Source of the DNA: Halopseudomonas pelagia
GTDB taxonomy: Bacteria > Pseudomonadota > Gammaproteobacteria > Pseudomonadales > Pseudomonadaceae
Direction: 5' to 3'
Assembly: GCF_009497895.1 (NCBI RefSeq)
Contig: NZ_CP033116.1
Location: 3,038,001 to 3,102,000 of the forward strand
DNA length: 64,000 bases
The position numbers and the translations under genes are program-made. Below, one piece after another: positions 7,155 through 15,293 of this stretch (position 1 is the stretch's first letter; each line of letters opens with the position of its first letter). The notes beneath the pieces are model-generated. The model was not told where the DNA came from. It saw only the letters and a program-made list of their open reading frames with translations, and ran no database searches.

Positions 7155-8686
7155 GGGGTCACCCCGTGGCCAGTCGACTGGCCAACCCGGGCGTAAGCGT
7201 TCAGGTCAGCGTGACTGACCTGGCTGCCAGCTACGGGCGCATAGTCCTGATCGCTGATGACCCGACCACGCGCCTTGGCTTGCTGCCAGGCTTCGAGGTA
7301 GCGCTTGAGTCCAGTGGCAGTCAGCTCGCTGCGCTCACACAGCTCACCAAGTAGCGTGGTATCAACTGGCGCATGGGCCATAAGTAGGTCGCGTGCGGCG
7401 ACCAGCTGGTCCTTGTAGATGCGCGGGGAAGTACGCTTGAGCAGTTGGCACAGGGTTGCCCCCAGGCCATCGGGCAAGATCGAGTCGATGCCGTGCTCCA
7501 GGTTGGCAATGCGCTGGGCATGGTCTCGATAATGGTTGTTGTTCTTGACCATCCGGCCCTTGGCCTTGCACAGGTCATGGGTGGCGATGAGCTCACCGCT
7601 CTCCAGATCATGGATCAGCAACTGGTCGTCCTGGGCGCTGACACCGACACGGGCTTGCTGCCACGCCATGGGCACCGAGTACTTGTTGGCCTGCCAGGAG
7701 ATCAAGCCAGTCTTGTCGACCTTACGGGTCTCGATTGCTTGCGCCACGTGCAGCAGGCTCTGCGGAACGAGATAAGGCTTGAGCTGGGCACGTTCCAACG
7801 TCTCGAAATGCGCTCGTGGATGATGCCCCGTCGTGCCGTGCAAACGTGCGTTAGCCACGGTCTCAAGCCAGTCATGCAAGTGCTCGCGAACGGCGTTCTC
7901 GTCCTGGAACTGCTCGCCGTAAAAGCAGTCGCGCTTTACGTACTTGACCCCGGACTCCACCTTGCCCTTGCTCTCCGGATCATAACCCTCGCACGCGTGG
8001 ATGCGGTACCCGACGGTAGTCGCATACTGGTGGAAGCGCTGGTTCAGCGTCAGCTCACGGTATTGCTCGTTGATCACCACCATCTTGGTCTGATCGTAGA
8101 TGCACTCCTCGGTGACGCCGCCAAAGTAGCGGAAGGCCTCGTCGTGCATCTGGATGAATCGTTCGGTATCCAGTGGCCTGAAGTCGAGGCCGACGTACAT
8201 CAGCCGGGAACAGGACAGCACAAACACCACAAAGTGAACGACGCGCTCCAGACCGCCGATCATGACGCCCCGCAGCTCACCGGGATCGACCTGACACTGG
8301 ACGCCTGGTACCGACTCAACGACCGGCTCGTAATAGCGCAGCTGACCGCTGGCAACCTGCTGCTTGAGCGCTTGCACATAGCGGCGGATGCTCCGGTCTG
8401 ACACCGCCAGGTCAGTGGTGCGTTCCCTCAGGCGCCGGGCCAGCTTGACCGCGCTGAGGGCTGGAAACTGACCCAGCTGATTGATCAGGTAATCACGGTG
8501 CTGGTCGAGCAACTTGGTGCGCGAAGGGTCAGCAATAGCGGCGCTAATCTGCACCTCATCTAGCTGCAGATACTTGCGTACTGTGTTCCGGGAAATCCCC
8601 AGCTCACGACTGATGGCACGGACCGACAGGCCTCGGCTCTGGTCATACAACCCCTTGATCTTGTGAATCACAACCCACTCCTTCAA
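7151..8686 (-). CDS. istA: IS21 transposase IstA
   Basis: The protein has 511 residues. An N-terminal helix-turn-helix (LSVRAISRELGISRNTVRKYL) is followed by the integrase core, with the DDE residues in CQVDPGE, CIYDQTKMVV and KGKVESGVKYVKRD. A C-terminal Mu-transposase-like domain follows (SVPMAWQQARVGV). Its length and gene order fit IS21 family elements. Confidence 0.95.
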   Translation of the reverse strand: MKEWVVIHKIKGLYDQSRGLSVRAISRELGISRNTVRKYLQLDEVQISAAIADPSRTKLLDQHRDYLINQLGQFPALSAVKLARRLRERTTDLAVSDRSIRRYVQALKQQVASGQLRYYEPVVESVPGVQCQVDPGELRGVMIGGLERVVHFVVFVLSCSRLMYVGLDFRPLDTERFIQMHDEAFRYFGGVTEECIYDQTKMVVINEQYRELTLNQRFHQYATTVGYRIHACEGYDPESKGKVESGVKYVKRDCFYGEQFQDENAVREHLHDWLETVANARLHGTTGHHPRAHFETLERAQLKPYLVPQSLLHVAQAIETRKVDKTGLISWQANKYSVPMAWQQARVGVSAQDDQLLIHDLESGELIATHDLCKAKGRMVKNNNHYRDHAQRIANLEHGIDSILPDGLGATLCQLLKRTSPRIYKDQLVAARDLLMAHAPVDTTLLGELCERSELTATGLKRYLEAWQQAKARGRVISDQDYAPVAGSQVSHADLNAYARVGQSTGHGVTP

Positions 8687-8804
8687 TGATCTGTCCCCGG
8701 CCTGTGCATAAGGCGGGTGACGCTACATGGAACGGTGGCCAATGCCACCATGGGTGGGTCAAAATTGTTGGCCAGAGGTGGGTCAGATTAATTGGCCATT
8801 AACA

Positions 8805-9278
8805 TTTGCCCACGCCCTCAAGGCGGGTGCTGAGGTACTCGATGAGCAAGGCGGTACCGATATCTACCAATTGCCGCCCGCGCGCCTGCAAATTCAACAG
8901 GGGCTGGAACAGATTCGCTGTCTGCGGTTGAGCGAGAAGGGTCTTTATCGTTGGTATGCCGGCTGCTGTAACACACCCGTCGGCAATAGCCTGGCGCCGC
9001 GGGTGCCGATGATTGGGTTAATCCACAGCTTTATCGTCGATCCTGAACGCGAAGCCAAGCTTGGTCCGGTGCGCGCTTGCGTCAATCTGCGTGGGGCGAC
9101 CGGCCAGATCCCCAAGAGCCAGCTCGATGCAGCGCCCGCACGCGGCTATGTCGGTAAGCTCATGCTGAAAATCCTCGTCTGGAAACTCAGCGGTCAAGGG
9201 CGACCAAACCCATTGTTCAGCACCAAGGGTAAGCCGCTGGCTAGCCCGCATATTTTAAGCCCCGGCGAGGAGTTATAA
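8805..9278 (+). pseudogene. DUF6151/GFA-like protein, 3' fragment
   Basis: From 8810 the frame reads HALKAGAEVLDEQGGTDIYQ and contains LYRWYAGCCNTPVGNS, the second Cys motif of the family (GCCNTP). It ends at 9278. Together with 6237-6352 it makes one full-length gene inactivated by IS21. Family members bind metal through these Cys residues; the reaction is not known with certainty. Confidence 0.85.
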
Positions 9279-9291
9279 GGCCTCAGGAATT

Positions 9292-9368
9292 AATGGATTC
9301 AGAGTCCTTGATCTTCGGTCTCTGGAAAGAAACTTGGATCAGATTGATCCACCCCGATTACCCGGCAT
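9292..9368. repeat. Dispersed intergenic repeat, copy 1
   Basis: It runs from AATGGATTCAGAGTCCTTG through GGTCTCTGGAAAGAAA and TTGATCCACCCCGATTACCC. It aligns along its whole length with 9853-9924, and its first 35 bases align with 15143-15180. The GGTCAGAGTC-type core resembles repeats often found near REP-associated transposases. Confidence 0.7.
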
Positions 9369-9410
9369 CGTAATTACTGCTACTTCAAATTAAATCGAAA
9401 GGCGAGCTCT

Positions 9411-9827
9411 ATGAAGGTTTTGCTAATACTAGGTGCTATTGCTGTTATATTTTTTGTGTTGGTCATATTAAAGAGGCAACCTAAAAAGGGTAAAAAATAC
9501 CCGACCGCACGCGTCAATCAAGCTGTAGTCAGTAAAAATCAGAACAGATTCCAAGCCACCAAGGTTGTTCCGGGAAATAACGCCTGCTTGGCGGCGCAGG
9601 ACTTACAAGGCACGTTTTTTCTTAAAAACGAAGGCAATACACCCACTTTACCCCTGACAGAATGTACCCAAGGGTCGAACTGTCACTGTAAATATGACCA
9701 TCAAGATGACCGCCGCAGTGACGAGGATGATCGACGTACCTTAAGCCCATTACGAAGCACGCTTTATCTCAATACTGAAGCAGATGAAAAGCGAGGCCGT
9801 AAGCGTGGACGCAGGGCCCCTGATTAA
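9411..9827 (+). CDS. Membrane-anchored Cys-containing hypothetical protein
   Basis: The protein has 138 residues. One N-terminal membrane helix (VLLILGAIAVIFFVLVIL) is followed by a basic linker and then a compact domain with Cys in NACLAAQDL, LTECTQGSNCHCKY and the motif HQDDRRSDEDDRR. This Cys-plus-DRR pattern recurs in uncharacterised Pseudomonas proteins as far as I recall, but no function is assigned. The charged tail (KRGRKRGRRAPD) is very basic. It sits between two copies of the dispersed repeat. Confidence 0.7.
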   Translation: MKVLLILGAIAVIFFVLVILKRQPKKGKKYPTARVNQAVVSKNQNRFQATKVVPGNNACLAAQDLQGTFFLKNEGNTPTLPLTECTQGSNCHCKYDHQDDRRSDEDDRRTLSPLRSTLYLNTEADEKRGRKRGRRAPD

Positions 9828-9845
9828 TTCAAGAATCATAATTGG

Positions 9846-9924
9846 AGAGACCAATGGCGTCAGTGTCATTGATCATTGGTCTCTGGGAAGAAATCAGGTC
9901 ACATTGATCCCCCCGATTACCCGG
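9846..9924. repeat. Dispersed intergenic repeat, copy 2, with perfect inverted arms
   Basis: AGAGACCAAT (9846-9855) and ATTGGTCTCT (9875-9884) are perfect 10-bp inverted arms around TGTCATTGATC. The following part (TTGATCCCCCCGATTACCCGG) matches copy 1. It could form a stem-loop in either transcript. Confidence 0.75.
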
Positions 9925-9979
9925 CCCGGTTTAGCTTTTCGAATTGGTGCATGAGAAATACTCACAAGGATTGTCGAGC

Positions 9980-10243
9980 ATGAAAAAACTGATCATCTTC
10001 GCGCTATTGGCCTTCGCTGGCTGGAATTATTACCAGAAGAACATGGCGACGCCGATCCCTGCAGTTGTAGCTGCCCCGAGTGCCAGAAACCAGCCAGCAC
10101 AGAGCTTCACATGCGATGGCCGCCAGCATTGCAGCCAGATGGGCTCAAAAGCGGAAGCTGAGTATTTTACAAGGCACTGCCCCAACACCAAAATGGATGG
10201 CGATAACGACGGCATACCTTGCGAGAACGACTCAAGGTTCTAG
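9980..10243 (+). CDS. Excalibur calcium-binding domain protein, exported or anchored
   Basis: The protein has 87 residues. The start at 9980 is preferred to the ATG at 9950 and the upstream GTG because AAGGA lies 9 bases before it. An N-terminal hydrophobic segment (KKLIIFALLAFAGWNYY) anchors or exports it. The C-terminus is an excalibur domain: FTCDGRQHCSQM, then HCPNTKMDGDNDGIPCEN, with the DxDxDG Ca-binding loop and conserved Cys. The cellular role is unknown. Confidence 0.85.
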   Translation: MKKLIIFALLAFAGWNYYQKNMATPIPAVVAAPSARNQPAQSFTCDGRQHCSQMGSKAEAEYFTRHCPNTKMDGDNDGIPCENDSRF

Positions 10244-10372
10244 CGCTTGGCCGAAAGTCCACTGCGGCTAAAGACGATATTATTTTCCAGCACCCTGTCG
10301 AAATCGGGGCTCACTGCTCGACTAACTGATGACATACAAAAACATCATCCAACAAAGGTTAGGAGTGCAGCC

Positions 10373-10777
10373 ATGCCCCGCATGATTTTTATCAATTTCC
10401 CCGTCAACGATCTGGCCGCATCAATGGCGTTCTACACCGCCATCGGATTTGAAAACAACCCGCAATTTACCGACGAGACCGCCGCCTGCATGGTCTGGAG
10501 TGAGGCGATTCACGTCATGCTGCTGACCCATGACAAGTGGCGCACCTTTACCAGCCGCCCCATCCCGCCTTCCACGTCTGGCGAAGTGATGATCGCTCTG
10601 ACCTTTGACAGCCGCGAGGCGGTTGATGGCATAACGGAAACGGCAGCCGCCAACGGGGGTACAGCGGATATCAACTCCGTACAGGATCACGGTTTCATGT
10701 ATAGCCGTACCATCGCTGATCCCGACGGCCACGTGTGGGAGCCCTTCTGGATGGATCCGGCGGCAATACCTCAGTAA
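10373..10777 (+). CDS. VOC-family (glyoxalase-like) protein
   Basis: The protein has 134 residues. It begins MPRMIFINFPVNDLAASMAFYTAIGFE and ends with SRTIADPDGHVWEPFWMD, the paired beta-alpha-beta-beta-beta modules of the VOC superfamily. The DPDGHVWE motif supplies a metal-ligand Glu. It resembles the bleomycin-resistance/lactoylglutathione-lyase-like subgroup; the substrate is unknown. The start is set by TTAGGAG about 8 bases upstream. Confidence 0.88.
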   Translation: MPRMIFINFPVNDLAASMAFYTAIGFENNPQFTDETAACMVWSEAIHVMLLTHDKWRTFTSRPIPPSTSGEVMIALTFDSREAVDGITETAAANGGTADINSVQDHGFMYSRTIADPDGHVWEPFWMDPAAIPQ

Positions 10778-10849
10778 AGAGCCGTTATTGACCGCCCCAA
10801 CCGATAAAGGCATCGTGGTGACGACATCCAATCGTTAGGGGCCGTCATC

Positions 10850-11296
10850 ATGTTGAGCATTGAACCTGCTACGGAAGCGGACCTTCCGGCTGTTCTGGAT
10901 ATTTACGTTCAATCAGGTCTTGATGGCGATACACATTTGCCACTGGAAGAAGCCCGGATCACTTTTGCTCGCATGCGCGCCTATCCGAATTACAAGATAT
11001 ATGTGGCAAGAGCAGAAAGTGGGATTGTGGGAACCTTTGCCCTGCTGATCATGGATAACCTGGGGCACCTTGGCGCTCCGTCGGCTGTGGTCGAAGATGT
11101 GGCCGTGCATGCATCAATGCAGGGGCAAGGTATCGGCAAGGCCATGATGGAATTTGCCAAGCGGGAATGTCAGAAACATGGCTGCTATAAACTGACGCTC
11201 TCTTCCAACCTCAAGCGCCACGATGCACATGCGTTTTATCTGTCATTGGGGTTTGAGCAGCATGGGTACAGTTTTGGGATTGATCCTGAATCGTGA
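10850..11296 (+). CDS. GNAT-family N-acetyltransferase
   Basis: The protein has 148 residues. The acetyl-CoA site motif QGQGIGKAMMEFA (near residue 87), the preceding strand VEDVAVHASM and the terminal AHAFYLSLGFEQHGY are typical of GNAT enzymes. The acceptor substrate cannot be told from sequence. No operon partner is evident; the gene starts 72 bases after the VOC gene. Confidence 0.88.
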   Translation: MLSIEPATEADLPAVLDIYVQSGLDGDTHLPLEEARITFARMRAYPNYKIYVARAESGIVGTFALLIMDNLGHLGAPSAVVEDVAVHASMQGQGIGKAMMEFAKRECQKHGCYKLTLSSNLKRHDAHAFYLSLGFEQHGYSFGIDPES

Positions 11297-11562
11297 TGAA
11301 TGGGCTCAGGATCAGATAGCTCCGCCTCAACTCAATAGCAGGTTTTGCTATGGCTACAGTGCCACCTTCTGCCGCTAGTGCTATATTTTGTAGCGAAGGA
11401 CACCAACATCCCGACGAGACACGCTGACGGCAACGGCCTTGGGCAACATGCAAGCTCGATGACAGATGCACTTGGTATAGGCAAAAAAATAAAAGTGCAG
11501 TCTCCCTCCTCTCTTCCAGTGACAGACTATCCGTGCCGCTCGGCCTGCACGGTGCTTTACCC

Positions 11563-12750
11563 ATGATTGCTCACACGCCAACCATCTTCGCCTCGGTGGC
11601 CTGGGTGGCTATGATCATGGCCTTTTGTCTGCTGGTTGTCGGCCGCTTCAACCAGCGCGATGGCCTGCTGACAGTGGGGGCCGGGTTGCTGGCACACGCA
11701 CTGGCCTACGTCTGTTTTACCCTATTCGGTCATGCCTCCCTGTGGGTAACCTATGCCGTGCCCAATTCGCTGCTTTCGGTCGCAGTGGCCTTCTACACAG
11801 CGAGTATTTTCCGTATTGCCGAGCACCGCGTTCCCTGGCTCTGGCTGTTCAGCCTGCCGCTCTGCCAGATAGTCCTGCTTACTCTGCTGCTCAATACGCT
11901 GGAGCCGCGCACTCTGGTGGCCTCTGGAATACTCATGATCCAGTGCGCGTTCATCATCCGCTGGGCAGCACACTTCGCCCAGCCGGGCGGGCGCGCTCAT
12001 ATTCTGCTGATCGTCGGCGCGGGGATCAGTCTGATAGGCGTCCTCATCCGGGTGGTGTCCATTGTCGGGGGCAGCGCAGTGGAAATGCGCTATGACGTCA
12101 GTAACCTCAGGCAATCGATATCTATCAGCCTCGGCACGGTGACAGTGATGATGCTGTCGCTGGGGTTGGTGCTGATGTCCAAGGAGCGCAGTGAAGCGGC
12201 TCTCAAGTATCTTGCCCTGCGCGATGCCCTCACCGGCATACCCAACCGGCGCGCCATTCTGGAAGAGCTTGAGCGTGAAGTGGAGCGTGCGCGGCGGACT
12301 GACACCAGACTGGCCATCGTCATCATTGACCTGGATCACTTCAAGAGCATCAACGACCAGCACGGACACCTGGCTGGCGACGAGGTGTTGCGGCATTGCG
12401 TTGAGCAAATGAAAAAAAGACTGCGGCAGACCGACAGTCTGGGCCGCTACGGCGGAGAAGAGTTCCTGCTGCTGATGCCCGGCGCCACCGTGGAGGGTGC
12501 CATGACAGCGGTAGAAGATCTGCGCCAGGCCATTTCAGACAACCCCACGCTGTTTGGCCAGCAATGCATCCCCCAGAGCTTCAGCGCTGGCGTCTGGGTC
12601 GGTGTGCCAAGCGCCACAGATGATGGCAACAGCCTGATCGCTCAGGCAGATGCCGCGCTGTATGAATGCAAAGCGACAGGACGAAATACAGTGCGATTGG
12701 CTGGTGGCAAGCTGGTTGATGCAAGCGCTACTGCGGCTGTTACTACGTAA
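11563..12750 (+). CDS. Membrane diguanylate cyclase (GGDEF domain)
   Basis: The protein has about 395 residues. Seven or so hydrophobic segments fill residues 1-205. They are followed by a GGDEF domain beginning RDALTGIPNRRAILEELE, with the active-site signature YGGEEF and an upstream inhibitory RxxD (RQTD, five residues before GGEEF), so it should make c-di-GMP and be product-inhibited. The start is uncertain (11533 GTG or 11563 ATG); neither has a strong ribosome site. The sensory membrane part is not assigned to a named family. The 266 bases before 11563 show nothing else. Confidence 0.9.
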   Translation: MIAHTPTIFASVAWVAMIMAFCLLVVGRFNQRDGLLTVGAGLLAHALAYVCFTLFGHASLWVTYAVPNSLLSVAVAFYTASIFRIAEHRVPWLWLFSLPLCQIVLLTLLLNTLEPRTLVASGILMIQCAFIIRWAAHFAQPGGRAHILLIVGAGISLIGVLIRVVSIVGGSAVEMRYDVSNLRQSISISLGTVTVMMLSLGLVLMSKERSEAALKYLALRDALTGIPNRRAILEELEREVERARRTDTRLAIVIIDLDHFKSINDQHGHLAGDEVLRHCVEQMKKRLRQTDSLGRYGGEEFLLLMPGATVEGAMTAVEDLRQAISDNPTLFGQQCIPQSFSAGVWVGVPSATDDGNSLIAQADAALYECKATGRNTVRLAGGKLVDASATAAVTT

Positions 12751-12780
12751 CCTGACACAAGCAAGAAGGCTTCAGATTTT

Positions 12781-13716
12781 TTATTCCGCCTTCTCATGCC
12801 CTTCTTTTCCGAAAACACGGCCAGCCAATGTCACGGCGCCGAGGATCACCGCGCCCGCCAGTATGCCGAACAGCGCATCGAGGAGCGTTGGCACCAACCC
12901 GCCCAACACCGAGCCAATATAAGGCAGCGCCAGGGTAAACTCGGCACTGGTTAGAATTGCATGATGCACAGCACCGAAGCCGTGGGTAAGAATGCCGCCA
13001 CCGACCATGAACATAGCTGCCGTGCCGACAACTGACAGGGTTTTCATCAACCAGGGCGCGATAAAGAGTATGGCGTTGCCAATACTCTTTACCAGGGCAC
13101 TGGTCTTCTGGCTCAACAGCAGACCGAGATCGTCCAGCTTTACAATGCTGGCAACCAGTCCGTACACGCCAATGGTCATGATCAATGCAATGCCTGACAG
13201 TACCAGGACCTGCTGCAGGAATGGCGCGTCGGCCACTGTGCCTAGCGTGATCGCGATAATTTCTGCAGACAGGATGAAGTCGGTTCTTACCGCCCCGCTG
13301 ATTTTGTTCTTCTCGAAAGCCACCATATCCACGTGCGGATCAGCCAGCGCTCGGACCGTTTCGGCATGCTTCTGCGCATCATCATGCAGAAACCGGTGTG
13401 CCAGTTTCTCGAAGCCTTCGTAGCAAAGGAACGCGCCGCCCAGCATCAATAATGGCGTTACCGCCCAGGGAATGAATGCACTGATCAATAGCGCAGCCGG
13501 CACAAGGATCAACTTGTTGCGCAAGGAGCCTTTGAACACGGCCATCACCACCGGCAATTCTCGGACTGGTTTAACACCGGTCACCTGCTGCGCGTTAAGC
13601 GCAAGGTCATCACCCAGCACGCCAGCGGTTTTCTTGGCGGCGATTTTGGTCATGATCGAGACGTCGTCGAGAATGGTGGCAATATCGTCGATTAGCGCAA
13701 GCAGACTGGAAGCCAC
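12781..13716 (-). CDS. DUF808 family inner membrane protein (YedI-like)
   Basis: The protein has 311 residues. It begins [32 protein letters not shown], the typical DUF808 start, and has several membrane helices ([47 protein letters not shown]). The central [14 protein letters not shown] stretch is also characteristic. The function is not established. It is convergent with the diguanylate cyclase gene. Confidence 0.9.
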   Translation of the reverse strand: MASSLLALIDDIATILDDVSIMTKIAAKKTAGVLGDDLALNAQQVTGVKPVRELPVVMAVFKGSLRNKLILVPAALLISAFIPWAVTPLLMLGGAFLCYEGFEKLAHRFLHDDAQKHAETVRALADPHVDMVAFEKNKISGAVRTDFILSAEIIAITLGTVADAPFLQQVLVLSGIALIMTIGVYGLVASIVKLDDLGLLLSQKTSALVKSIGNAILFIAPWLMKTLSVVGTAAMFMVGGGILTHGFGAVHHAILTSAEFTLALPYIGSVLGGLVPTLLDALFGILAGAVILGAVTLAGRVFGKEGHEKAE

Positions 13717-13806
13717 GAGGTGAATCTCCTGTTCGTTGGAACCTGGGTAGAGGCCTGACCAGCGCCCGCAGTTTCAAAAGGGTCAAGTATACTCCGGCCC
13801 AGAAGT

Positions 13807-13835
13807 AGCCGAGCCAGCAATAGGCTGGCTCGGCT
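13807..13835 (-). terminator. Strong hairpin after the PQQ-type dehydrogenase gene
   Basis: AGCCGAGCCAGC (13807-13818) and GCTGGCTCGGCT (13824-13835) form a perfect 12-bp stem with a 5-base loop, starting 6 bases after the stop. Only short T runs follow on the minus strand. Confidence 0.7.
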
Positions 13836-13841
13836 GCAGAC

Positions 13842-15104
13842 CTACTCCTGCGGCGTCAACTTCAGCAGCGTACCGTTACCTCCACGCTTGCCATCTTCCA
13901 ACAGCCAGATCGCACCCTCCGGACCTTGCTCAACCTCGCGCACGCGTCGCTGCAGGTCAAAACGTTCTGCCTCCTGGGCGCTTTCCCCGTCGAATTCAAC
14001 ACGTACCAGGCCGAGAGACGAGAGGCCACCGATAAAGCCGCTACCCTTCCACTCCGGGAAAAGATCCCCGTCATAGATGATGAAGCCTGCCGGCGAGATC
14101 ACCGGCGTCCAGCTGATAGCGGGCGCTTCAAACTCTGGACGAGTGTCGTGATCGGGGATGGGCCTGCCGTCGTAGTGCTCGCCGTTGGATACGATTGGGT
14201 AGCCGTAATTGGCACCCTTTTCGATCAGGTTCAGCTCATCGCCACCTTGCGGACCCATTTCATGGGCCCACAACTGGCCGTCTGCATCGAAAGCCATTCC
14301 AAGAATATTACGGTGGCCCAAAGACCAGACCTGCGCCGCCACCTCGCCCTGATCGGTGAAGGGGTTATCATCAGGTACGCTGCCATCGTCGTTCAACCTG
14401 ACCATCTTGCCCAAGTTGCCAGTCATGTCCTGCGCCGGGTCGAACTCCTGCCGCTCGCTGGAGCTGATCCACAGCATTCCTTCATCATCAAACGCAAGGC
14501 GGTGGCCGAAATGGCCATCGCCAGACATCTTCGGCGTTTGCCGCCAGATCACCTTGAGATCTTCAAGCTCGCCGCCGCCATTCTCGTCCAATACCAGCCG
14601 GGCCAGGGCTACCGCTGCGCCAGAACCACCGTCTCCAGCCTCGGCATAGCTGAGATAGACCTGCTGGTTATCTTCAAATTGCGGGTGCAATAGCACATCA
14701 CCCAGTCCACCCTGCCCGGCATGAACGACCTCGGGTACGCCGCCGATGTTCCCGGTTTCACCTGTCTCCAGGTCATGCAGACGCAGGTTACCCGCCATCT
14801 CTGTTACCAGGAGCCGACCATCTGGCAGGAATGTCATGGCCCAGGGTGACTCGAACCGGGTGATCTCGGCCACCGTAAAAGGAGTACCGGAGTCGGTTGA
14901 TTCCACCTCGCTCGGATCAGATGCCGCCATCGCTTCAGCTGAGTCCGTATCGGCAGCAGTAGAGGACGACTCTGCCGGGGCCGCTTGGGCTTCAGTGGTC
15001 GGCGCGGGAGGCTGATCAGGGTTACCTGGGTTCGATTGATTGTCGCAGGCGGTCAATAGCCCGAGGGTTGCTAGAAAGATCAGGGAATGTCTGAAAGGGA
15101 CCAT
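13842..15104 (-). CDS. PQQ-dependent sugar dehydrogenase lipoprotein (GSDH family)
   Basis: The protein has 420 residues. The start at 15104 is set by CAGGAG 5 bases upstream. A lipoprotein signal ends in LLTAC, and a low-complexity Ala/Ser/Asp linker runs to about residue 75. A six-bladed glucose/sorbosone dehydrogenase propeller follows: PWAMTFLPDGRLLVTEMAGNL, GQGGLGDVLLHPQF, SGDGHFGHRLAFD and HEMGPQGGDELNLIEKGANYGYP. Family members oxidise aldoses in the periplasm with PQQ. The lipid anchor suggests membrane attachment. Confidence 0.9.
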   Translation of the reverse strand: MVPFRHSLIFLATLGLLTACDNQSNPGNPDQPPAPTTEAQAAPAESSSTAADTDSAEAMAASDPSEVESTDSGTPFTVAEITRFESPWAMTFLPDGRLLVTEMAGNLRLHDLETGETGNIGGVPEVVHAGQGGLGDVLLHPQFEDNQQVYLSYAEAGDGGSGAAVALARLVLDENGGGELEDLKVIWRQTPKMSGDGHFGHRLAFDDEGMLWISSSERQEFDPAQDMTGNLGKMVRLNDDGSVPDDNPFTDQGEVAAQVWSLGHRNILGMAFDADGQLWAHEMGPQGGDELNLIEKGANYGYPIVSNGEHYDGRPIPDHDTRPEFEAPAISWTPVISPAGFIIYDGDLFPEWKGSGFIGGLSSLGLVRVEFDGESAQEAERFDLQRRVREVEQGPEGAIWLLEDGKRGGNGTLLKLTPQE

Positions 15105-15142
15105 GAGTACTCCTGAGGATTGGGGAATCAATGGGTCGAATC

Positions 15143-15180
15143 AATGGGGTCAGAGTCATTGATCGTTGGTCTCTGAGCAA
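15143..15180. repeat. Dispersed intergenic repeat, copy 3
   Basis: It reads AATGGGGTCAGAGTCATTG followed by ATCGTTGGTCTCTGAGCAAA, matching the first half of the copies near 9.3 and 9.85 kb. A shorter AATGGGTCGAATC sits just upstream. Confidence 0.7.
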
Positions 15181-15293
15181 AGTTCAAGTCAGGCTTTGCC
15201 TTCTGCCCTTACCGTGCCTGACCATTAGCCAGGCCATCAACCAGCTCATCATACTTTCAGCCGTAAGTGACTGTTCCGTCTGTTAGCTAATTG

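Larger units (their letters stand above)
6353..8804 (-). mobile_element. IS21-family insertion sequence, 2452 bp
   Basis: The target duplication TTTGC is at 6348-6352 and 8805-8809. The ends are long inverted repeats beginning TGTCAATGGCCA (left) and TGTTAATGGCCA (right), both followed by a TGACCCAC repeat; a second internal pair (TTGGCCAA...TTGACCCAC) gives the multiple terminal repeats typical of IS21. It encodes IstA and IstB in the usual overlapping order. It appears intact and therefore possibly active. Confidence 0.93.

Noticed and set aside
7445..8401. 318-codon plus-strand frame inside IS21
   Set aside because: It is antisense to istA, which has a complete DDE core; no domain is seen in the antisense frame.
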